Source: an uncultured Angelakisella sp. (GTDB taxonomy: Bacteria > Bacillota > Clostridia > Oscillospirales > Ruminococcaceae). From it: a DNA stretch of 25,297 bases. Position numbers and translations under genes: made by a program. The DNA lies in assembly GCA_934524965.1 (NCBI GenBank), contig CAKSYU010000026.1:1-25297 (forward strand), read 5' to 3'. The notes under the pieces were generated by a model. The model saw only the letters and a list, made by a program, of their open reading frames with translations. It did no database searches and was not told the origin of the DNA. This document shows, piece by piece, positions 7,226 through 14,234 of the stretch. Numbering within the stretch: the first letter of the stretch is position 1; the number at the start of each line of letters is the position of its first letter.

Positions 7226-7900
7226 ATGATCTCCATCGCAATCGACGGACCGGCAGGCGCCGGCAAAAGCAGCATCTGCACACGGCTGGCAAAGGAGCTG
7301 CATTACCTGCATGTGGATACCGGCGCACTGTACCGCGCGGTGGGTCTTGCCGTGCTGCGGCAGGGCAAAAATCCCGCTGACCCCGTCGAAGTGCTGCCCC
7401 TGTTGCCGCATATCCATATCGACCTGCGGTTTGAGGAGGGCGAGCAGCGCATCTTCTTAAACGGCGAAGATGTCTCGGCGGCGATCCGCCTGCCGGAAGC
7501 CTCCGCTGCCGCCTCACAGGTCTCCGCCCTGCCACAGGTGCGCACCTTTTTACTGGAGCAGCAGCGCAGTTTGGCGCGGCAGTACAATGTCATCATGGAT
7601 GGGCGGGATATCGGCACCGTGGTGCTGCCCGATGCCACCATTAAAATTTATCTGACCGCCGCACCCGAAGCCCGCGCCCGCCGCCGCTGGCTGGAGCAAC
7701 AGCAAAAGGGGATTCAGGAAAGCTATGAAGAAGTTCTTGCCGCTGTAAAAAAGCGGGATTATGATGACAGCCACCGTGTCGCAGCCCCGCTGCGGCAGGC
7801 GGAAGATGCCTGGCTCTGTGACAGTACCGAGCTTGACTTTGAGCAAACAGTACACGCCATGCTCGGTTATATCCGCCGACAAATTGGGGGGAGCACATGA
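7226..7900 (+). CDS. cmk: Cytidylate kinase
   Basis: A 224-aa enzyme that phosphorylates CMP and dCMP with ATP. The start at 7226 is set by AGGGGTG five bases upstream and by the fact that MISIAIDGPAGAGKSS begins directly with the first strand and P-loop (GPAGAGKS, about residues 8-15). HVDTGALYRAVG (about 30-41) is the conserved nucleotide-binding block; the CMP-specific insert and IMDGRDIGTVVLPDA (around 125-140) are typical of Cmk; the lid region is arginine-rich (EARARRRW). It overlaps ispH by four bases (ATGA). The order cmk then an S1-domain gene is widely conserved (cmk-rpsA in enterobacteria, cmk-ispH-S1 in clostridia). Confidence 0.96.
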   Translation: MISIAIDGPAGAGKSSICTRLAKELHYLHVDTGALYRAVGLAVLRQGKNPADPVEVLPLLPHIHIDLRFEEGEQRIFLNGEDVSAAIRLPEASAAASQVSALPQVRTFLLEQQRSLARQYNVIMDGRDIGTVVLPDATIKIYLTAAPEARARRRWLEQQQKGIQESYEEVLAAVKKRDYDDSHRVAAPLRQAEDAWLCDSTELDFEQTVHAMLGYIRRQIGGST

Positions 7901-9861
7901 AGGTGACCGTCGCCAAAACCGCCGGCTTCTGCTTCGGGGTGCGGCGCGCACTGGAGCTGACGGAAGAAAGCGCAGCCAAACAGCCCACCTGCACACTGGG
8001 TGAGCTGATCCACAATCGGCAGGTCGTGCAGGAGCTGGCGCGGCAGGGCGTCCCTGTTATCGAAACGCCGGAGGATGCACCGGCTGGGATCGCTGTCGTG
8101 CTGCGCTCCCACGGGGTACCGCCCGCCGTCTACGATACCCTGCAAAGGCAGGGCAATCCCATTGTAGATGCCACCTGCCCCTTTGTCAAACGGCTGCACA
8201 CCATCGCCGCCGAAGTCCCTCCGCATGGCGTCCTGCTTTTGGCGGGGCAACGGCATCACCCCGAGGTGCAGGGCATCTTAGGCTACTGCCGCGGGCGTGC
8301 TTTTCCCTTCGCCGCGGCGGAGGAACTGGCTGAAATACTGGAAAAAGAGGATTTTTCCGGCGAAATCCCCATCATTTTGGCGGCGCAGACCACTTTTTCT
8401 TTGCGCGAATGGGAGAAAATCATTTTTTTCGCAAAAAAAGTGTGTACAAATCTAAAAGTATTTGATACAATATGTAGAGCGACCATTGAGCGGCAGTTTG
8501 AGGCGGAAACGCTGGCGCAGTCTGCTGACGCCATGATTGTGGTGGGAGGACGGCATAGTGCCAACACCACGGCTCTGGCGGCGCTGTGCGGCAGGATCTG
8601 TCCCACGGTGCAGGTCGAAACGGCGGCAGAGCTTTGCCGCCATCGGGAGGTCCTGCGGGACGCCCATTTTATCGGTATTACTGCCGGCGCTTCAACCCCG
8701 GCTTGTATCATTAAGGAGGTTCAAAATTCCATGAGCGTATTGGAAAACAACACTGAAGAAATGAACTTTGGGGAGCTGCTCGATCAATACTCCAAAAGTA
8801 TACATAATGGGGAGAAGGTAACGGCCGTTGTTACAGGCATTAAGCCGACGGAAATTTCTGTTGACGCCGGCACCAAGCATGCCTGTTATGTACCGCTGGA
8901 TCAGCTGACCAGCGATCCCTCTGCCAAGCCCGAGGACATCGTCAAGATCGGCGATGAGCTGGAGCTGATGGTCGTCCGCGTCAATGACGTGGAAGGCACC
9001 GCTATGCTCTCCAAGACCCGTCTGGACGCCGTAGCCGGCTTCGAGAAGGTCATGAACGCGGGCGAGACCGGCGAGATCCTCACCGGCGTTGTCACCGAGG
9101 TCATCAAGGGCGGCGTTCTGGTTCTCACCAATGGCGTCAAGGTATTTATCCCCGCCAGCCAGACCGGTGTTCCCCGCGATGGCGACCTGAACACCCTGCT
9201 CCGCAAGGAAGTCAGCTTCAAGATCCTCGAGACCAACCGTCAGCGCCGCCGTGCCGTAGGCTCCATCAGCGTGGTAGCCCGCGAAGCCCGCAAGGAGCTG
9301 GCTCAGAAGTTCTGGGACGAGGTCGAGGTCGGCAAGGTCTACACCGGCAAGGTCAAGAGCCTCACCAATTTCGGCGCGTTTGTCGATCTGGGCGGCGTCG
9401 ATGGTCGTATCGGTCTCACCGATCTGACTTGGCTGCGCGTCAAGAGCCCCGCTGAGGTCGTTTCTATCGGCGATACCGTTGAGGTCACCGTAAAGGATAT
9501 CGATCGCGAGAACAACCGCGTTTCCCTCATCTACAAAAAGACCGAGGACAATCCCTGGGAGAAGATCAAGACCATGTATCAGGTCGGCGATGTCGTTCCC
9601 GTCAAGATCATGTCCCTCACCACCTTCGGCGCATTCGCGCAGATCATTCCCGGCATCGACGGTCTGATCCACATTTCTCAGATCGCCCGTGAGCGTGTCG
9701 AGAAGGTCGCCGATAAGCTTTCCGTCGGTCAGGTCGTAGATGCCAAGATCACCGAGCTGGACTATGACCGTCATCGCGCCAGTCTCTCCATCAAGGCGCT
9801 CCTCACCGAGGAAGCCCCCGAGGAGGAGACCGCAGAGGAAGAGGCTCCCGCCGAGGAATAA
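7897..9861 (+). CDS. ispH: IspH fused to a four-S1-domain ribosomal protein S1-like region
   Basis: A 654-aa fusion. Residues 1-278 are 4-hydroxy-3-methylbut-2-enyl diphosphate reductase, the last step of the MEP isoprenoid pathway, making IPP and DMAPP; the [4Fe-4S] ligands are C12 (GFCFGVRRA), C94 (DATCPFVK) and C193 (DTICRAT), and the TTFS and GASTP blocks are present. Residues 279-654 hold four S1 RNA-binding repeats at roughly 303-370, 389-460, 478-548 and 560-635, the third and fourth with the canonical NFGAFVDL/GLTDL and TFGAFAQI/GLIHIS patterns, then an acidic tail. This fusion is well known in clostridia. Codon choice looks more uniform in the S1 half. An in-frame ATG at 8731 with a perfect Shine-Dalgarno sequence could allow separate S1 production. 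The upstream overlap with cmk suggests coupled translation. Confidence 0.95.
   Translation: MKVTVAKTAGFCFGVRRALELTEESAAKQPTCTLGELIHNRQVVQELARQGVPVIETPEDAPAGIAVVLRSHGVPPAVYDTLQRQGNPIVDATCPFVKRLHTIAAEVPPHGVLLLAGQRHHPEVQGILGYCRGRAFPFAAAEELAEILEKEDFSGEIPIILAAQTTFSLREWEKIIFFAKKVCTNLKVFDTICRATIERQFEAETLAQSADAMIVVGGRHSANTTALAALCGRICPTVQVETAAELCRHREVLRDAHFIGITAGASTPACIIKEVQNSMSVLENNTEEMNFGELLDQYSKSIHNGEKVTAVVTGIKPTEISVDAGTKHACYVPLDQLTSDPSAKPEDIVKIGDELELMVVRVNDVEGTAMLSKTRLDAVAGFEKVMNAGETGEILTGVVTEVIKGGVLVLTNGVKVFIPASQTGVPRDGDLNTLLRKEVSFKILETNRQRRRAVGSISVVAREARKELAQKFWDEVEVGKVYTGKVKSLTNFGAFVDLGGVDGRIGLTDLTWLRVKSPAEVVSIGDTVEVTVKDIDRENNRVSLIYKKTEDNPWEKIKTMYQVGDVVPVKIMSLTTFGAFAQIIPGIDGLIHISQIARERVEKVADKLSVGQVVDAKITELDYDRHRASLSIKALLTEEAPEEETAEEEAPAEE
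8443..8471 (+). promoter_or_regulatory. Candidate internal promoter within ispH
   Basis: TGTACA (8443-8448), 17 bases, TACAAT (8466-8471) with TG one base before the -10 box. It sits in a conspicuous AT-rich island (about 8415-8475) of an otherwise GC-rich gene, 260 bases before the internal S1 start. Part of the AT richness comes from conserved IspH residues (KKVCTNLKVFDT), so the match may be chance. Confidence 0.35.
8713..8733 (+). promoter_or_regulatory. Internal ribosome binding site and start for the S1 region
   Basis: AAGGAGGT (8713-8720) is a perfect anti-Shine-Dalgarno match and lies 10 bases before an in-frame ATG (8731-8733), exactly at the junction between the IspH domain (ending ACIIKEV) and the S1 region. 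Translation here would give a free 376-aa S1-like protein. The codons for IKEV naturally produce AAGGAGGT, so the site could be incidental. Confidence 0.45.
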
Positions 9862-9880
9862 TTTTCCCTTAAATTTCAGT

Positions 9881-9911
9881 CCCCCGACCGCCATGGTCGG
9901 GGGATATTTTT
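9881..9911 (+). terminator. Intrinsic terminator of the cmk-ispH operon
   Basis: CCCCCGACC (9881-9889), loop GCCAT, GGTCGGGGG (9895-9903), then a T run to 9911. It lies 19 bases after the ispH stop codon. Confidence 0.92.
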
Positions 9912-9943
9912 ATCCTCTGGGCTCTGTACAGGGCGGCGGAGCA

Positions 9944-10030
9944 GGCGACCACAGGTCAAACCGCCCTGCGGACGGTTTCGGCGGGCTTCGCCCGCCGGCG
10001 CCGGCTGCGCCGGCGCGACCTGCGGTCGCC
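9944..10030. repeat. Cloverleaf repeat element, copy B
   Basis: The outer stem GGCGACCACAGGTC (9944-9957) pairs with 10017-10030 (13 of 14 matches). Inside, three hairpins follow one another with no unpaired bases: arm 1, 9958-9966 with 9970-9978 (one mismatch); arm 2, CGGCGGGC-TTC-GCCCGCCG (9979-9997); arm 3, GCGCCGGC-TGC-GCCGGCGC (9998-10016). It lies between the ispH terminator and the perR promoter, so it is outside any gene. Confidence 0.85.
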
Positions 10031-10093
10031 CTTCCCCATTTCTCCCTTCCCGCCAATAAAAAGTAAATTTTTTCAAAGTCCCCTCATTCGCCA

Positions 10094-10122
10094 TTGACAA
10101 ACTCTCTTTCATCTGCTAAACT
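10094..10122 (+). promoter_or_regulatory. Promoter of the PerR-like regulator gene
   Basis: A perfect TTGACA (10094-10099), 17 bases, TAAACT (10117-10122) with TG one base before it as an extended -10. A dyad immediately downstream (10124-10146) would overlap the transcription start. Confidence 0.75.
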
Positions 10123-10123
10123 A

Positions 10124-10146
10124 TAAAAAGTAATAGTTACTGTTTA
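10124..10146. promoter_or_regulatory. Probable autoregulatory operator of the PerR-like gene
   Basis: TAAAAAGTAA (10124-10133), a TAG centre, and TTACTGTTTA (10137-10146) form an imperfect inverted repeat with 9 of 10 matches. Its AT-rich dyad form and length are like Fur/PerR-family boxes, though it is not the exact B. subtilis PerR consensus. Position at the start point fits repression of the downstream gene. Confidence 0.55.
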
Positions 10147-10159
10147 AGGAGAGACCACA

Positions 10160-10543
10160 TTGAAGTATTCACGCCAAAGGGAGCTGATTTTGGAGACAGT
10201 CCGCCGCTCCGACGATCACCCCACCGCCGATACCATTTACGCGCGGGTGCGGGCACAGGATCCCAAGGTAAGCCTTGGCACCGTGTACCGCAACCTGAAC
10301 CTGCTGTGCGATAACGGACAGCTTCTCAAGGTGCCGATCCCCGGTGCCAGCGACCGCTTTGATCACACGCTGGGCGACCACGCCCATGCCTACTGCACCC
10401 AGTGCGGCAGCGTCACCGATGTACTGCCGGAGGCGCTCCCCCTGCTGCAAGGCGCACTCAAGGAGGGCAGCGGCTTTCTGGTCAAACAGATGAACCTCGT
10501 GCTGGAGGGCATCTGCCCCGAATGTCAGAAGTCCCTGCAATAA
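10160..10543 (+). CDS. perR: PerR-type Fur-family repressor
   Basis: A 127-aa metalloregulator beginning with TTG at 10160; AAGGAGA seven bases upstream and the family-like MKYSRQRELIL opening decide this start. Residues 1-65 form the winged helix (HPTADTIYARV, then SLGTVYRNLNLL as recognition helix). All five positions equivalent to the B. subtilis PerR regulatory-metal ligands are present: H20, D68, H74, H76 and D87. D87 matches D104 of PerR, a position usually Glu in Fur and Zur. C79-C82 and C119-C122 form the structural zinc site. PerR senses peroxide by metal-catalysed oxidation of its histidine ligands and represses oxidative-stress genes. It has its own promoter and probable operator, and no catalase or peroxiredoxin gene is adjacent. 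PerR is the best call; another Fur-family role cannot be excluded. Confidence 0.85.
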   Translation: MKYSRQRELILETVRRSDDHPTADTIYARVRAQDPKVSLGTVYRNLNLLCDNGQLLKVPIPGASDRFDHTLGDHAHAYCTQCGSVTDVLPEALPLLQGALKEGSGFLVKQMNLVLEGICPECQKSLQ

Positions 10544-10557
10544 TTCCCCCCATACGC

Positions 10558-10588
10558 AAAGAAGCCCCCACTATGGGAGCTTCTTTTT
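10558..10588. terminator. Bidirectional terminator between perR and the convergent small gene
   Basis: AAAGAAGC (10558-10565) pairs with GCTTCTTT (10579-10586), and CCC with GGG inside, with one C-A mismatch and an ACTAT loop. The plus strand ends with five T residues (10584-10588); the minus strand has fewer, so it is stronger for perR. Confidence 0.75.
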
Positions 10589-10609
10589 GTTATCCGGCAA
10601 TTTTTTAAT

Positions 10610-10876
10610 TTACGCCTCGGCTTTCAGCCCCAGCGCTTCAGCGGCAGCTGTAAAGTCTGTTTTCTTTACATAGATAAAGTACGCTGTTACCATCTCCGAC
10701 TGCTTGCCGAAGCTGCCGTCACGGGGGCGCTCTGAGGTGACGGCATGGGGCGCCGTACGGCGCACCTCCTGCACGGTGTATTCAATGCCCCGCTCCGCCA
10801 GCACACGGCAGATATGGGTCTTTTCCTCCTGCTCATAGGTCACGGCAAGCTGGCGGCGGTTGAAAATGGTGATCAT
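10610..10876 (-). CDS. Small conserved hypothetical protein
   Basis: An 88-aa protein with AAGGAG eight bases upstream of ATG 10876. The sequence opens MITIFNRRQLAVTYEQEE and has a beta-alpha-beta feel: strand ITIF, helix around KTHICRVLAERG, strand YTVQEVRR, a loop with GSFGKQ, strand AYFIYVKK, and a final helix FTAAAEALGL. This arrangement recalls small ferredoxin-like or signal-transducing domains such as DUF2007, and similar 'MITIFNR.ELAVT' proteins occur in clostridial genomes, but I do not know a function. It lies 62 bases after deoC on the same strand and may share its transcript, although an AT-rich dyad before it could hold its own promoter. Confidence 0.72.
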   Translation of the reverse strand: MITIFNRRQLAVTYEQEEKTHICRVLAERGIEYTVQEVRRTAPHAVTSERPRDGSFGKQSEMVTAYFIYVKKTDFTAAAEALGLKAEA

Positions 10877-10897
10877 GGTCTCACTCCTTTGATATAC

Positions 10898-10930
10898 AAA
10901 CTGTAATAAAATTCGACTTTATACTGTTTT
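10898..10930. promoter_or_regulatory. AT-rich imperfect dyad upstream of the small gene
   Basis: AAACTGTAATAAA (10898-10910) and TTTATACTGTTT (10918-10929) are roughly complementary halves separated by seven bases. AAACAGTA on the minus strand also appears within the perR operator (TTACTGTTTA), so it may be a related binding site. The match is imperfect and no clear promoter is seen within it. Confidence 0.3.
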
Positions 10931-10938
10931 GTGTGCAG

Positions 10939-11595
10939 TTATTCGGCAGCGGCTACGATCGCGATGCCCGCGGAAGCTCCGATACGGTTCGCACCCGCCT
11001 CGATCATCGCCATCGCGGTGGCATAGTCACGGATCCCGCCGCTCGCCTTTACGCCCATTTTGGGACCTACGGTCTTGCGCATCAGGGCAATATCATGGGT
11101 CGTCGCACCGCCGGTGGAAAAGCCGGTGCTGGTCTTGACAAAGTGCGCGCCCGCGGCCTTTGCCGCCTCGCACGCCTTTACCTTCTCCTCATCGGTCAGC
11201 AGGCAGGTCTCAATGATGACCTTAACGGTGCGTCCGGCGGCAGCCTTTACCACACCCTCAATATCCCGCTGCACCAGCGCCCAGTCGCCCGCTTTGGCGG
11301 CGCCCACATGGATCACCATATCCAGCTCCTCCGCGCCCATCGCGGCACAGCTCGCGGCTTCGGCGGCTTTCTGCTCCGGCGCAATGGCGCCCAGAGGGAA
11401 CCCCACCACACAGCAGACCTTCACGCCGGTGTCTTTCAGCAGGCGTGCCGCCAGCGGAATATAAACCGGATTGACGCAGACGCTGGCAAAGTGATACTCG
11501 GCAGCCTCGGCACACAGCTTCTCCACCTGCGCGGCGGTGGCTTCCGGCTTTAACAGGGTGTGGTCTATCATCGCGGCAATGGTCTTTTTATCCAT
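10939..11595 (-). CDS. deoC: Deoxyribose-phosphate aldolase
   Basis: A 218-aa class I aldolase that cleaves 2-deoxyribose 5-phosphate to glyceraldehyde 3-phosphate and acetaldehyde in deoxynucleoside catabolism. [11 protein letters not shown] at residues 10-20 is the family opening. D92 (ELDMVIHVG), the Schiff-base lysine K154 ([15 protein letters not shown]) and K183 ([10 protein letters not shown]) are all present, so it should be active. GGAGG lies upstream of ATG 11595. No other deo genes (phosphopentomutase, nucleoside phosphorylase, DeoR) are in the window. Weak TATACT sequences occur upstream at 11615-11645 but no convincing full promoter. Confidence 0.97.
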   Translation of the reverse strand: MDKKTIAAMIDHTLLKPEATAAQVEKLCAEAAEYHFASVCVNPVYIPLAARLLKDTGVKVCCVVGFPLGAIAPEQKAAEAASCAAMGAEELDMVIHVGAAKAGDWALVQRDIEGVVKAAAGRTVKVIIETCLLTDEEKVKACEAAKAAGAHFVKTSTGFSTGGATTHDIALMRKTVGPKMGVKASGGIRDYATAMAMIEAGANRIGASAGIAIVAAAE

Positions 11596-11696
11596 GGGGT
11601 AGTTTCCTCCGTTTCAGTATATAAATTCTGCCCCCAGTATAGCACAGCACCCGCCTCCGGCGCAAGAGACCGCCCCATTTCTTTCCCTTTTCTTGC

Positions 11697-11721
11697 AAAA
11701 AAAGAGGAGCCCCTCGGCTCC
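11697..11721 (-). terminator. Intrinsic terminator of the BlaI/M56 operon
   Basis: GGAGCC (11706-11711), loop CCTC, GGCTCC (11716-11721). On the minus strand it is followed, after TCT, by a run of seven T residues (11697-11703). It lies 16 bases after the stop of the last operon gene. Confidence 0.85.
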
Positions 11722-11737
11722 CCTTTCCTGTTTTTGC

Positions 11738-14221
11738 TCATGCCTCGCCCGCGTAGGTCAGCATATACCAGCCGTAGATCATCGCCGCGATCTTATTATC
11801 CTTCGGCTTGCCGGTATCCAGCACCAGTACATCGGCGGCACCGTTGGCTCGCCGGGTAAGGATATAATACCCTGTCGTACCGGTCTTATAGGCGGAAACC
11901 ATCTGCTGCGGCTCCATATCCTCCCACCGGCAGTAAAGGGCGTCACCCTCCCGGTAGATGGTCAGCGTGTCGCCGTCATCGTTTTCCATGTCCTGCCACC
12001 GCCCGCCAAAGGTCTCCTCTATCTCGGTCAGGGGCAATTCCTCGGCAGAGTCCAGCACGCTGGGCAGCTGCTGCCACTCCATTTTCTCCAGCAGTTCATT
12101 GGGCACCAGAATGAACCAATCAATCCCATAGTTGTCGTTCTCCATATACTGGGTGCCGCGCAGCACCATTCCCTGTTCGGTCATCTTATAGGCAACGCAC
12201 GACCAGCTTCGGCTCTGATCTCCGCCGTCCAGCCATTCCGCCACCGGAAGATCCATCTGCGCCGATTTTCCGCTTTTCGGGTCAAAGGCACACAGGGTAA
12301 AATGTCCGTTTTCCTGATAGTTGGTTTCCACACTCCACAGGCAGCCATCTTGCTCCATGCCGTAATCCAGCCCCGCCACCGTGCGGGTGGGGGTGCCATA
12401 GGGCAGCTCCTCCACGGCAATGCTGTAAAACGCGCTCTCCGATATACCTTCGCCATCGGTAGACAAAACATCTCTTGCCGTCCAGCACAGCTTGCCGTCC
12501 AGCAGCATGATGCGCAAAAGGTTGACCACATTCATTTTGCTCTGGTTCAGCCAAACCACCTCCCCGGTGGAAAGGCTGTAGATCCCGTAATCATTACTGT
12601 ACCGGTAGTATTTGGCGCTGATCACCAGCCGGTCATTATCCAGCCACAGCTCCGGCGCATAATAGCCATCAAGTCCCTGATCTTCCCCATTCAAACCGGC
12701 ATCAAGCACCACCGTCCCGTTGATGGTCAGGCTGCCGTTTTCGGTACCGTCCGCGATATGCTGTCCATCAGGGCTCCATTCCATCGTGTAAATGTTGCCC
12801 TCCGGCACATAGTCACGACTTTCCACCCGACCGTCGCTCCACACCTCGGCTTCCACCAGCCGGTCTATCTGGTTATAGGGGTTTCTCACCCCTATATCGG
12901 TGGAATATACCGTCCGGATAATGATCGATCCATCGGCAGCCACCGTGCTGGTTTCCCGCGCTTTGCCGCTCTGATAACTCGTCTTCATCCAGTTCCCGCA
13001 GGTCAGGGGCGTTTCTATCACCTCATAGCTGCCGTCGGAGCGCAGCATCATTACCGCAATGGGCGCGCCGTCTTTATAGCTTATTCCCGGTATGACCGGT
13101 ATCGCCAGGGTGCCGTCCTCCAGTAGAGCGGGCTTCATCGAAGTTTCAAAAACCCGGTTGTATCCATCGCCATCCGGCACCGGACAGGTATACAGCGCTT
13201 GCCAGCCGCTGCCGCGCAGCGCCTCGTTCTCATTTAGTGCTTTCATACCGTTCCCCAGTTCGATTGAAACAGCCAAGTTGCTCACATACTTCCAGCTGCC
13301 GTCCTCCGCCAGCCGCACCGTCAGTTCTCTGTCATAGATCGGCTCACTGCCGTCGCTGTTGGGCAGCAGCCCAAAGCGGATATGCAAAAGATCTCCCTCC
13401 TGCACCGCTTCCTTGGCAAAGTACTGGGGCGCTATCCCTCCATGCTCTATCCACTCAATGCTGCCGTCGTCATCGGGGTCCAGCAAACTCCGCAGCGTTT
13501 CCTCGCTGATGTCAAACCGGCTCACCAGCAGGTTCACGACCTCTTGGGTCGGCATGGTGCCGCCCTCATGGTATCCTTCATACTCGCCGGTCATTCCGTC
13601 ATAAAAGAACATCCATGTCCACGGGTCGGTAATATCCTCCGGCTTGCCGAACTTCGCACCTCCCTGTGCCCACAGCGGCTTCAGATAGGTCTTGGTCAGC
13701 TCGTAGCGCTCATTGTAATCGTCATAGGTATCCAATGGTGAAAACACCCAATAAAGCGGGGCATACGCCGGTCCCTCTTCTCCAAAGGAAAGATACCCAC
13801 AGCTGTTCAGCTTTATCTCCCCCGCCTGCCGGTAAAGAACGCTTTCCCAGTCTATGGCGCTGTTCCAGTCCTCTGTTCTGGTGCTTTGGTAGGAAGCCAC
13901 CCCGTCTTTCATGGTCAGCCGCCATGCCCAGCACCTACCGTCAGTATCTATATCATAGTAGGTCAGCACTGCGTCCTCCCCCGCCTGCATCTTCTCCACC
14001 GCCGCCCGCAGCGGGGCGCTGTCGGTCATCGGCACACCGTTATAGGCAATGACAGTCGCCGTCTCCTCGGCAAGCGCCGCCTTGTACTGGGCGCTTTGCA
14101 GCACCTCCTGCGGCACCCCCTCGGTGGAAAGGATCTTCTCCGCTCCCTTTTCTCCACAGCCCGCCGCCAGCAGCAGGATCATCACTGCCGCCAGCAGCAC
14201 CGCCCATCTTCTTTTCCTCAT
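11738..14221 (-). CDS. Large lipoprotein, distant relative of the M56 sensor domain
   Basis: An 827-aa lipoprotein. The signal peptide MRKRRWAVLLAAVMILLLAAGC carries a lipobox (LAAGC, lipidated C22) and is nearly identical to that of the gene before it. Residues about 35-125 form an N-terminal module with VIAYNGVPMTDSAPLRAAVEKM, not shared with its neighbours but of a type seen beside M56 genes. About 225-320 carries the helical block EVVNLLVSRFDISEETLRSLL and RLAEDGSWKYV, matching the FDFSEETLNALL and RLTEDGGWQYV blocks of the M56 protein. The rest (MEWSPDGQHIADG, repeated W/Y/G/D strands) looks like a beta-propeller or similar. It is the last gene of the operon, 13 bases after its neighbour, with GGAGG in the gap. 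No enzymatic motif is visible; a ligand-binding role at the membrane surface is inferred. Confidence 0.82.
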   Translation of the reverse strand: MRKRRWAVLLAAVMILLLAAGCGEKGAEKILSTEGVPQEVLQSAQYKAALAEETATVIAYNGVPMTDSAPLRAAVEKMQAGEDAVLTYYDIDTDGRCWAWRLTMKDGVASYQSTRTEDWNSAIDWESVLYRQAGEIKLNSCGYLSFGEEGPAYAPLYWVFSPLDTYDDYNERYELTKTYLKPLWAQGGAKFGKPEDITDPWTWMFFYDGMTGEYEGYHEGGTMPTQEVVNLLVSRFDISEETLRSLLDPDDDGSIEWIEHGGIAPQYFAKEAVQEGDLLHIRFGLLPNSDGSEPIYDRELTVRLAEDGSWKYVSNLAVSIELGNGMKALNENEALRGSGWQALYTCPVPDGDGYNRVFETSMKPALLEDGTLAIPVIPGISYKDGAPIAVMMLRSDGSYEVIETPLTCGNWMKTSYQSGKARETSTVAADGSIIIRTVYSTDIGVRNPYNQIDRLVEAEVWSDGRVESRDYVPEGNIYTMEWSPDGQHIADGTENGSLTINGTVVLDAGLNGEDQGLDGYYAPELWLDNDRLVISAKYYRYSNDYGIYSLSTGEVVWLNQSKMNVVNLLRIMLLDGKLCWTARDVLSTDGEGISESAFYSIAVEELPYGTPTRTVAGLDYGMEQDGCLWSVETNYQENGHFTLCAFDPKSGKSAQMDLPVAEWLDGGDQSRSWSCVAYKMTEQGMVLRGTQYMENDNYGIDWFILVPNELLEKMEWQQLPSVLDSAEELPLTEIEETFGGRWQDMENDDGDTLTIYREGDALYCRWEDMEPQQMVSAYKTGTTGYYILTRRANGAADVLVLDTGKPKDNKIAAMIYGWYMLTYAGEA

Positions 14222-14234
14222 GTTGTTTCCTCCG

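Noticed and set aside
9944..10030. Cloverleaf element as a tRNA
   Set aside because: Arms abut with triloops, there is no anticodon loop of seven, no T-loop or D-loop consensus and no CCA end; the fold only superficially recalls a tRNA.
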